From Gaiellasilicea sp045403015 (GTDB taxonomy: Bacteria; Actinomycetota; Thermoleophilia; Gaiellales; Gaiellaceae), in assembly GCA_045403015.1 (NCBI GenBank), contig JAXIPI010000319.1, forward strand, positions 1-14,115: DNA of 14,115 bases. Reading direction: 5' to 3'. The translations under genes were made by a program, and so were the position numbers. A model generated the notes under the pieces. That model worked only from the letters and a program-made list of their open reading frames with translations, was not told where the DNA came from and searched no databases. Below, one piece after another: positions 1 through 5,671 of the stretch (position 1 is the stretch's first letter; every line of letters begins with the position of its first letter).

Positions 1-111
1 GTGGCATCGGTGGTGGCCTGGCGACGCCACCAGCATCGGCGGCGTCCTGCCGCCGCGTCCCAGAGCAGCCAGCCCACGCCCCGAGACAGCCGATCTCATG
101 GCATCAACCAT
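1..111 (-). CDS. Possible start of another gene of the KAS operon (partial, unrecognised)
   Basis: An ATG lies two bases after the stop codon of the ketoacyl synthase gene. The frame stays open for 37 codons to the window edge, while the other two minus frames close within the first few codons after the synthase stop. A second in-frame ATG lies at 99-97. The visible peptide is rich in Gly, Arg and Ala and matches no family I know. There is no clear ribosome binding site, so any translation would depend on coupling to the synthase. Two GC-rich hairpins lie in the same stretch, so it could instead be an untranslated operon end. Low confidence. Confidence 0.22.
   Translation of the reverse strand, partial: MVDAMRSAVSGRGLAALGRGGRTPPMLVASPGHHRCH
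11..55. repeat. Two adjacent GC-rich hairpins
   Basis: TGGTGGC (11-17) pairs with GCCACCA (26-32) across an 8-nt loop. CGGCGGC (37-43) pairs with GCCGCCG (49-55) across a 5-nt loop. Both stems are perfect over 7 bp. They lie 60-100 nt downstream of the ketoacyl synthase stop and could be part of a transcription end, but there is no T-tract and chance pairing is frequent at this GC content. Confidence 0.25.
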
Positions 112-113
112 CT

Positions 114-1289
114 TCAGCCGGCCGCCCGCAGGACGAGCGACGCGTTGGCGCCGCCGAAGGCGTAGGCGTTGCTGAGGACGACGTCGAGCTCCAGCTCGCG
201 CGGCTCGTTCGGAGTCACGTCCCAGTCGCACTCCGGATCGGCCCGCGTGAAGTTCCAGGTGGGAGGCGCGATTTGCTCCCGGAGCGCCTGCACGCAGGCG
301 ACGGCCTCGAGCGCGCTGGCCGCTCCGAGCCCGTGACCCGTGATCGCCTTGATCGAGCTCATCGGCGGGCCGTTCTTGCCGAAGACGGCTCGGGCGGCGG
401 CGACCTCCGCGCGGTCGTTCGCGGGCGTCCCCGTGCCGTGGGCCGAGAGGTACCCGATCTCGCCGTGGTCCGCTCCGGCATCCTCGAGCGCTGCTTGCAT
501 CGCCCGTGCCGCCCCGCGCCCCTGCGGGTCCGGACTGACGATGTGGAACGCGTCGCCGGAGAAGCCGATCCCGGCGAGCTCCGCGAGCGGTTCAGCACCG
601 CGGGCGGCGGCCGCCGTTGCCGACTCGACGAGGAGCATCGCAGCTCCTTCGCCGAGAACGAGCCCGTCGCGATCTGCGCTGAACGGCCGGCACGCCTCGG
701 TGGCGAGGGCACCGAGCCGTGCGAATCCCGTAAAGGCGACGCGCGAGAACGCGTCGGTTCCGCCGGCGAGAACCGCGTCGGCGCGTCCGAGCCGGACCAG
801 GTCGAGCGCGTGGCCGAGCGCGTAGTTCCCTGCCGCGCACGCTCCCGCGAGCACGACGACGCGTCCAGCGAGGCCGAGCTCGGCCGCCACGTCACGGCCG
901 ACCTGGTCGGGGCCGGAGCGGACGAGCTCCTCGGCCGGGACGGTGCCCGACCGCACGTCCGCGGGATCCCACGCCTCGAGCCAGCAGCTTTCTCCCATCG
1001 TGGTGCCGATCGAAAGACCGATGTCCGTTCCGGAGAGGCCGGCTTGCGCGAGCGCCTGCCGCCCCGCCGCCGCCGCGAGCAGGGCGGCGCGTCCCGGCCT
1101 CGGGTCGCTCGCGCTGTCGAGTGCGAGGCCGCGAACCTCGCAGCCGAGCTGTGAGGGAAACGACGAGGTGTCGAACGACTCGACCTGGGCCGCTCCTGTC
1201 GTGCCGGAGAGGAGGGCCGTCCAGAAGGTCTCGACGTCCACCCCGATGGGCGAGACGACGCCGAGACCGGTGACTACCGCCCGCTCGAT
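114..1289 (-). CDS. Beta-ketoacyl-ACP synthase (KAS II/FabF-like), probable ATC start
   Basis: Condensing enzyme of the thiolase fold. Members join an acyl thioester to malonyl-ACP in fatty-acid or polyketide synthesis in the cytoplasm. With the start chosen here the protein has 391 residues, close to the usual 400-420. The Cys-His-His triad is visible: Cys151 in GACAAG (TACASG or similar in most relatives), His284 in AHGTGT and His319 in TGHGLGAA, with Lys314 just before. The C-terminal SNAYAFGGANAS matches the family's SNSFGFGGTNAS. The family's N-terminal ERAVVTGLGVVSPIG is encoded upstream of the first ordinary start (GTG, 1241), but the only candidate initiator for it is ATC at 1289-1287, 4 nt after a perfect AGGAGG. 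The frame stops at 1304-1302. The gene overlaps the ACP end by 16 nt, and the ACP is its probable substrate carrier. Family call is firm; product unknown. Confidence 0.93.
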   Translation of the reverse strand: MERAVVTGLGVVSPIGVDVETFWTALLSGTTGAAQVESFDTSSFPSQLGCEVRGLALDSASDPRPGRAALLAAAAGRQALAQAGLSGTDIGLSIGTTMGESCWLEAWDPADVRSGTVPAEELVRSGPDQVGRDVAAELGLAGRVVVLAGACAAGNYALGHALDLVRLGRADAVLAGGTDAFSRVAFTGFARLGALATEACRPFSADRDGLVLGEGAAMLLVESATAAAARGAEPLAELAGIGFSGDAFHIVSPDPQGRGAARAMQAALEDAGADHGEIGYLSAHGTGTPANDRAEVAAARAVFGKNGPPMSSIKAITGHGLGAASALEAVACVQALREQIAPPTWNFTRADPECDWDVTPNEPRELELDVVLSNAYAFGGANASLVLRAAG

Positions 1290-1540
1290 GCGGCCTCCTG
1301 CTCAGCCAGCCGTGCCTGTGTCAGCGCGACGAGGCTGCCGAAGGTGGTGATCTCCTTCAGTTCCTCGACCGTGAAGCTGAGCCCGTAGCGCCGCTCCACG
1401 TCGACGGCGATCTCCATCGCCATCAGCGAGTCGACGCCCGCGTCGGCCAGCGTGCCGCTCAGGTCGATCGAGCCCGGGTCGATCTCCGCGACCTCTGCCA
1501 CGATCGTGCGGAGCTCGTCTTCGATCACGACCTCATTCAA
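1274..1540 (-). CDS. Acyl carrier protein
   Basis: Small acidic four-helix carrier of 88 residues, slightly longer than housekeeping AcpP. The DSL motif is at Asp37-Ser38-Leu39, with Ser38 the expected 4'-phosphopantetheine site, followed by the helix-II pattern MAMEIAVDVERRYGL. It would carry acyl chains for the ketoacyl synthase next to it. The TTG start at 1540 forms a TTGA overlap with the stop of the protease-like gene and has GGAG 8 nt upstream. A GTG at 1528 would give 84 residues but has worse spacing. Lying between a protease homologue and a condensing enzyme and away from fab genes, it is probably a dedicated carrier. No phosphopantetheinyl transferase is visible in the window. Confidence 0.92.
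   Translation of the reverse strand: MNEVVIEDELRTIVAEVAEIDPGSIDLSGTLADAGVDSLMAMEIAVDVERRYGLSFTVEELKEITTFGSLVALTQARLAEQEAASSGR
1294..1299 (-). promoter_or_regulatory. Shine-Dalgarno AGGAGG of the ketoacyl synthase gene
   Basis: The minus strand reads AGGAGG, then CCGC, then ATC, with ATC at the position where the family's start methionine is expected. The site lies inside the 3' end of the ACP gene. It is the main reason for placing the start at 1289 and not at GTG 1241, which would remove the conserved first beta strand. Confidence 0.55.
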
Positions 1541-2454
1541 GCTGCCAGCTCCGGAGCCGGCGCGAAGACACGCTCTGCGCGGCGGGCGCCCTCTGCAGTG
1601 CCCGCCAGGAGTGCGAGCGGGTCGCCGACGATGCGGTACGGCGTCTGCGAGACCGCCTCCGTCGAGGCCGCGAGCAGCGCGGGTCCGAGGCGGGACTCGC
1701 CCGAGCGGAGCGAGTCGGCGAGGCCGAGCATCCAGCGCATGTTGTCCACGTGAGCAACGAGATCGACTGCACCGACCGCGGCTGCAGCGGCTCCGCCTGC
1801 GACGACGGCCTCCGAGAACGAGAGGCCGACTCGCCAGCGGTTTGCCGTCAAGCAGGTGACCGAGACGAGCGCTCCCATCGGCTCGCCGCCCGCCTCCACG
1901 AGGTGGCGGGCGCGGAGGCCGTGGTATCCAGCCCAGCCGGACGGACGGCCGTGACCGAAGTAGATGCCGACGCCGAGCCCGAGCCGTAGCCCAGCGACGA
2001 GGTCGGCCCGGGTGATCCGCTCGGACGTCCAGCGGAGGACGGGGAAGGGAGGCTCGCCGCCGCGGCTGAGGTTCGCCTCGAGCCGGCCGGCGAGCTGGAG
2101 GTACCGCGGCTCCCATTGCCCGAGCACCGCGAGCGGGCCTGGCGGGCCCGAGCGGCGCTGGACGCGCACCGCCGCCCTGGCGAAGACGTCGAGACCCGAG
2201 CCGAGGTCGGGCAGCCAGCCGGCAGGCACCGCCCGCCCCGACGGGTCGATGAGAAACGGTCCCGGCAAGGCGGTACGCGGAGCGCGCCGCCGGTCGTCCA
2301 CGAGCAACAGCCCCTCGGCGCCGGCCGCCGCCTCGCCGAGTGCCTCGACGGAGCCGGGCTCGACCACCCGCACCTCGCGTGAGCGCTCGTGCTCGCGGAG
2401 GAGCGGGCGGAGCGGCCCGAGGGCCGCTCCTGGCGCTGCAACGACCAACGTCAA
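1537..2454 (-). CDS. Gingipain (C25)/CHAT-like cysteine peptidase homologue
   Basis: Predicted 305-aa protein of the caspase-hemoglobinase fold. Residues 161-180 carry IYFGHG followed by a Gly/Trp-rich loop, and residues 197-205 carry VSVTCLTAN. His168 and Cys201 fit the catalytic dyad of C25 peptidases, where GHG and SVTC-type motifs recur. After the Cys come SFSEAVVAGG and an Ala/Gly strand, and near the C-terminus IVGDPLALL, as in the C25 ending. The first 150 residues resemble nothing I know. There is no signal peptide or propeptide, unlike secreted gingipains, so it is probably cytoplasmic. The TTG start (2454-2452) overlaps the stop of the upstream gene as TTGA, with GGAGG 10 nt before it. 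The function could be cleavage of a partner in the cassette or a target elsewhere; a non-proteolytic role cannot be excluded. Substrate unknown. Confidence 0.78.
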   Translation of the reverse strand: MTLVVAAPGAALGPLRPLLREHERSREVRVVEPGSVEALGEAAAGAEGLLLVDDRRRAPRTALPGPFLIDPSGRAVPAGWLPDLGSGLDVFARAAVRVQRRSGPPGPLAVLGQWEPRYLQLAGRLEANLSRGGEPPFPVLRWTSERITRADLVAGLRLGLGVGIYFGHGRPSGWAGYHGLRARHLVEAGGEPMGALVSVTCLTANRWRVGLSFSEAVVAGGAAAAAVGAVDLVAHVDNMRWMLGLADSLRSGESRLGPALLAASTEAVSQTPYRIVGDPLALLAGTAEGARRAERVFAPAPELAA

Positions 2455-5255
2455 GCCGCCTGCACCTCCGCGATGTACGGGTCGTACGGCGTGGTGGTCG
2501 CCGCGTCCTTCTTCGCCTGGAAGTAGTCGGCCATGATCTGCGCCTGCTGCTCCGGGTTGAAGTGGTCGAGCTTGCCGCCGGCGGTTGTGTTCGCGGTCAA
2601 GGCCGACGTTCCGCCGTAGTCGTACGCCGCGTTTCCTTGCGTTCCCTGGGCGAAGAGCGAGTGGCCCATGTAGTACGGGCCGGTGTTCTCGCCCTGCCAG
2701 ACATGGCCGAGCTCGTGGATCAACGTGTGCCGGTTGCCCTTGGTCGTCGTATCGAAGTTCTCGGGCAGGTGGATGATCCGCATCGTCGTCACCGGCACGG
2801 CGTTGTCGCGGAACCAGTCGCTCATCCCCGAGACGAACGAGCCCTCGAAGACCTGGACGTCGTCCAGCGGCACGGTCGACTTGTAGACGATCCTCGCGTC
2901 GGCCTTCTCCTCCGCACGGAGCGGACGGAACTTGCCGAAGACCTCGAGCAGAATGGCGATCGCCAGGTCGAGAGCGCCGACGCCGGCCTCGATCACGCCC
3001 TTGAGCACGTCCAGCAATCCCTCGCCGATGTCCTTCAGCGACTGGATCACCTTCTTCTGCAGGTCGCGAGTGGGCTGGATGAACGCGGACTGCACGATGT
3101 CGCCGACCGTCTTGCCGAGCTCGCGCAGCGCCTTGGTGAGGTTGTCGAGGGCGTGCTGCGGGTGCCGGATCGTGTCGCTCACGAGCTGAGCGATCGTGGT
3201 GCCCGCGGCAAGCAGCTCCGCCGTGACCTCTTTCACGATCTGGAACGCCCTGGTGACGGCCCAGCCGATCAGGTCTGCGACCGCGGCTCCCGCCTTGAGC
3301 AGGCCCTTGACCACTGCCCGCAGCCCGTCGATCGCGTCCGTCGCCATCCAGGTGAGGACGTAGCTGATCGAGTTCTTCAGCCGCTGCGTCACCTCGCCGA
3401 GCAACTCGAGCGCGGCGTCGCCTGCGGCTGCGGCCCACCGGAACACCTCAGTGAGCGCGATCCCGGCCGCCTCGATCGCCTTCACGATCCCCTCGAAGAC
3501 CGCCGCCGTCTTTGCGGCTGCCCACTCGAGGATCTCGTCGACGCTCTTCTTGACGTACCGGATCGCGAGCACGGCCTCGCGGTAGAGCCGGTCGGCCGCC
3601 GACGCGGCTTGCGTCAAGACCCAGTCGAGGATGTCGCCAACCGGGCCAAGCGCCTTGAGGACGCCGTTGACCATCTTGCGGAAGACGAAGTAGCTCTTTG
3701 CCAGAGCCTGCGCGAGCAGGTCCGCGACCTTCAAGCCTGCCTCGATCATCGCGTCGATCAGCCGCGCGGCCGTCCGGTACGTGAACGCGATCACGGAGCC
3801 GACGAACTCGACGATCGTCTTCCCCAGCTGCACCGCCGCCTTGACGATGTCGCGGAGGAGGTTGCCGGCGAGCCGGAGCCCCTCGCGGATGACGTCGAGC
3901 AGCCTCCGCCCGAGGTCGAACGCGGCCTCGACGATCCGCTTGATCGCGTTGAAGCCCCAGGCGGCGATCTTGCTGACGAGGTCCGCGAGCGCGGCACCGA
4001 AGCGAAGGGCCGCCTGGGCGATCTTCCGGGCGAGCGCCACGGCGGCGTTCGCGATGTATTCCGCGACCTCGAGGAGGGCGTTCCCGACCTCGACGAGAGC
4101 CTTCACGACCGCGTCGAGCACCGCTGCCGCCGCGTTCTTGACCGCGTCGATCAGCTCAGCGACCGCCTTTCCGATCGCGCGGAGCGCTCGAACGACGCCC
4201 GCGACGACATTGGCGGCGAAGCGCGCCGCCTCCTCGAGGAGATCCCTGACCGCGCGTCCGAGCTCGAGGAGGGCCCGGACCATGTTCTCGAGCAGAGCGG
4301 CAGCCGCCTGGAACGCTTGGTTGATCAGGTTGCCGATCGTCTTGCCGATCGCGATCAGTGCCTTGGCGAACTCCTTCACGGTCGCGTAGACCTGCGTCGC
4401 CATCCAGGAGAGCAGCTCGCCGAGTTGGTGGCCGAGCTGGTCGATCGCACGGAGCACCGTCTGGAGCGCGGCGCCGACGAGGTTCGCGATGTCGTTCAGC
4501 ACCTGGAACATCGCGCGGCCCGCGTCGACGATTCCCTGGATGACCTTCTTCACGAACGCCAGCGTGTCCGCGACGGCGGCCTCGAGCGCGCCCTTGACGA
4601 TGTTGAAGATCGTCTCGCCCGCGGCGAGCAGCGCTTTGGCCAGGTTCGCCATCTGGGCGACGGTGAAGTTGACCGCCGCGACGAACGCCTCCGCGATGGA
4701 CTTGAGCGCGTTCTTGATCGCGTCGACGACCGAGTCCACGGCCTGCTTGACCGCGTCGACGATGTCCTCGACGAGGTCGACGATGGCGGAGTCGTTCGGG
4801 TCGTCTTCGACCGGGCGCGTTTTTATCGTCGCGCCCAGATCCGCGAGGTACAGCAGCACCTCGCGGAGCGCCTTCGTGTCCTTCTTTCCGGTCTCTGTCA
4901 GCACGAAGTCCTTCATCAGCGCCCGCCCCTGGGCGGAGGGAAGCTCGCCGATCGCGTGCACGACCCAGCGGTCCTGCTCGGCTTTCCGGTAGCCGTCGAT
5001 CAGCGTGCGCCGCTCCTTGGCGGGGCGGAGGGCGACGGCCTGGAAGAGCTGGCGGTGGTGGTCGATGTCCGGCAGCGTCTTCGCCAGAGCGGTCGCGACC
5101 CGTAGTCCCTGGGTCCGCGATGTTCGGTACGCCGCCTTGTAGAGCGGCCCGACCTCGGATGGGTTCGGCTGCGCCGCCCCAACGCGGAACTCCAGTTCCT
5201 CGGCGCGAAGCTTCGGAAGCGGTCCGATTTGCTCGAGCTTTCGGGCTGCTGACAT
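2451..5255 (-). CDS. Large helical-repeat protein with C-terminal HELGH metallopeptidase-like domain
   Basis: Predicted 934-aa protein in three parts. Residues 1-150 are an unrecognised mixed region. Residues about 155-770 are Ala-rich amphipathic helix in a 29-residue repeat, most units beginning with Gly. Residues 780-934 form a domain with HELGH at 847-851 (HExxH zinc motif) inside LIHELGHVWQ, then NPEQQAQIMADYF at 900-912, where Glu902 or Asp910 might supply a third ligand. The HELxHVxQ pattern recalls DUF4157 and related HExxH domains found in bacterial toxin and injection-system proteins, but I cannot assign it firmly. No signal peptide or clear transmembrane segment is seen. ATG at 5255 was chosen because AAGGGAG lies just upstream and a longer ATG frame would run through DUF309 in a low-complexity Arg/Ser frame. 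It is the first gene of the cassette. The role could be a scaffold or a delivered toxin; unproven. Confidence 0.85.
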   Translation of the reverse strand: MSAARKLEQIGPLPKLRAEELEFRVGAAQPNPSEVGPLYKAAYRTSRTQGLRVATALAKTLPDIDHHRQLFQAVALRPAKERRTLIDGYRKAEQDRWVVHAIGELPSAQGRALMKDFVLTETGKKDTKALREVLLYLADLGATIKTRPVEDDPNDSAIVDLVEDIVDAVKQAVDSVVDAIKNALKSIAEAFVAAVNFTVAQMANLAKALLAAGETIFNIVKGALEAAVADTLAFVKKVIQGIVDAGRAMFQVLNDIANLVGAALQTVLRAIDQLGHQLGELLSWMATQVYATVKEFAKALIAIGKTIGNLINQAFQAAAALLENMVRALLELGRAVRDLLEEAARFAANVVAGVVRALRAIGKAVAELIDAVKNAAAAVLDAVVKALVEVGNALLEVAEYIANAAVALARKIAQAALRFGAALADLVSKIAAWGFNAIKRIVEAAFDLGRRLLDVIREGLRLAGNLLRDIVKAAVQLGKTIVEFVGSVIAFTYRTAARLIDAMIEAGLKVADLLAQALAKSYFVFRKMVNGVLKALGPVGDILDWVLTQAASAADRLYREAVLAIRYVKKSVDEILEWAAAKTAAVFEGIVKAIEAAGIALTEVFRWAAAAGDAALELLGEVTQRLKNSISYVLTWMATDAIDGLRAVVKGLLKAGAAVADLIGWAVTRAFQIVKEVTAELLAAGTTIAQLVSDTIRHPQHALDNLTKALRELGKTVGDIVQSAFIQPTRDLQKKVIQSLKDIGEGLLDVLKGVIEAGVGALDLAIAILLEVFGKFRPLRAEEKADARIVYKSTVPLDDVQVFEGSFVSGMSDWFRDNAVPVTTMRIIHLPENFDTTTKGNRHTLIHELGHVWQGENTGPYYMGHSLFAQGTQGNAAYDYGGTSALTANTTAGGKLDHFNPEQQAQIMADYFQAKKDAATTTPYDPYIAEVQAA
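2950..4793 (-). repeat. 29-residue (87-bp) tandem coding repeat
   Basis: Inside the 934-aa protein, units starting at residues 213, 246, 275, 304, 333, 362, 391, 420, 449, 478, 507, 537, 569, 598, 627, 656, 685, 714 and 744 align on G-[KRA]-x-[VIL]-x-[DE]-[LIV]-[LIV]. Unit ends look like A-L-x-x-[LIA]. Spacing is exactly 29 in most cases; exceptions are 33 in the first counted unit, two short insertions near residues 536 and 566, and 30 in the unit at 714. Degenerate units extend back to about residue 155. Trp recurs at unit position 10 in the units at 275, 569, 598, 627 and 656. Conservation is at protein level; the DNA units are divergent. Confidence 0.85.
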
Positions 5256-5305
5256 CTGCGGCTCTCCCTTCACGGGGTTTTCGGGTTGAAGGGCCGCCGC
5301 AGATG
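5253..5305 (-). promoter_or_regulatory. 5' leader hairpin hiding the ribosome binding site and start codon
   Basis: CATCTGCGGC (5253-5262) and GCCGCAGATG (5296-5305) are perfect 10-bp inverted repeats. Nested inside, CCCTTCA (5266-5272) and TGAAGGG (5287-5293) add 7 bp around a 14-nt loop. In the minus-strand mRNA the 3' arm contains the Shine-Dalgarno GGGAG and ends exactly on the AUG of the 934-aa gene, so the closed form should block initiation. This suggests control by a protein, a small RNA, a ligand or temperature. It could also be an mRNA-stabilising 5' stem. It does not look like a terminator for the upstream gene, because no T-tract follows. Confidence 0.6.
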
Positions 5306-5316
5306 GCCCTGGCGCG

Positions 5317-5322
5317 ACCCTA
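5317..5322 (-). promoter_or_regulatory. Candidate -10 box (TAGGGT) of the cassette
   Basis: The only AT-rich patch between the DUF309 gene and the cassette reads CAATTTTGTAGGGT on the minus strand. TAGGGT fits the actinobacterial TANNNT -10 pattern and has TG directly before it. Transcription would start near 5310, so the mRNA would begin at the foot of the leader hairpin. No convincing -35 was found. Confidence 0.3.
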
Positions 5323-5343
5323 CAAAATTGCGACGGACTTTCG

Positions 5344-5667
5344 CTAGAGCGTCGGAGCAGGTAGCTGAAGGTCGCCACGAGCGACGAGCACCTGCGCCGC
5401 GGCGACCGAACGCAGCGCCGCCTCGACGTCGACGCCGCGGTGGCGTGGCGCGTATGGCCCGAGCCGGCGGGCCGCTTTCTCGAGCTGGCGTTCGCAGCCT
5501 GGACGCCTCCCGCGCCCTGCCTGATACCAGGCGACTGCAACGTGGACGAGCCCTTGCAAGAAGTCGCGCTCCTCGGGCGGCGCATCCCGCCACTCGTCTT
5601 CGAGCTCCTCGTGCGCGGCGAAGAACTCGCCTGCGGCGATCAGCTCGAGCCCGCGGTCGAGTCCCAT
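5344..5667 (-). CDS. DUF309 family protein
   Basis: A 107-aa protein of the DUF309 family, small helical proteins without an established function. The family pattern is clear: FFAAHEELEDEWR near residues 15-27, then RDFLQGLVHVAVAWYQAGRGR around 34-54. The ATG at 5667 lies 4 nt after the stop of the sigma-factor fusion gene and has no Shine-Dalgarno of its own, which implies translational coupling and placement as last gene of that unit. The conserved His-Glu pair near the start resembles a metal or catalytic pair in the family, but this is only suggestive. The stop is followed by an 88-nt gap holding the cassette promoter and leader. Confidence 0.85.
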   Translation of the reverse strand: MGLDRGLELIAAGEFFAAHEELEDEWRDAPPEERDFLQGLVHVAVAWYQAGRGRRPGCERQLEKAARRLGPYAPRHRGVDVEAALRSVAAAQVLVARGDLQLPAPTL

Positions 5668-5671
5668 GCGA

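Noticed and set aside
2451..2915. Firm assignment of the HELGH domain to DUF4157
   Set aside because: Only the HELxHVxQ motif is similar. The preceding strands do not match closely enough to assert the family without a profile search.
2455..3438. N-terminal extension of the protease-like frame through the repeat gene
   Set aside because: This part is an Arg/Gly-rich shadow of the upstream gene in another frame. The real start is the TTG at 2454 behind GGAGG.
2950..4793. CRISPR or DNA-level satellite explanation for the 87-bp periodicity
   Set aside because: The DNA units are divergent and in frame throughout; the periodicity is in the protein and there are no unique spacers.
2340..5105. Long open frame of 921 codons on the plus strand opposite the repeat protein
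   Set aside because: It is the antisense image of the 29-residue repeat gene. The composition (Asp/Arg/Val-rich, no domain) and absence of a ribosome binding site fit a shadow caused by codon bias and repetition.
5256..5585. Longer N-terminus for the 934-aa protein
   Set aside because: The extension overlaps the DUF309 gene, is basic and low-complexity, and bypasses the Shine-Dalgarno and ATG at 5255.
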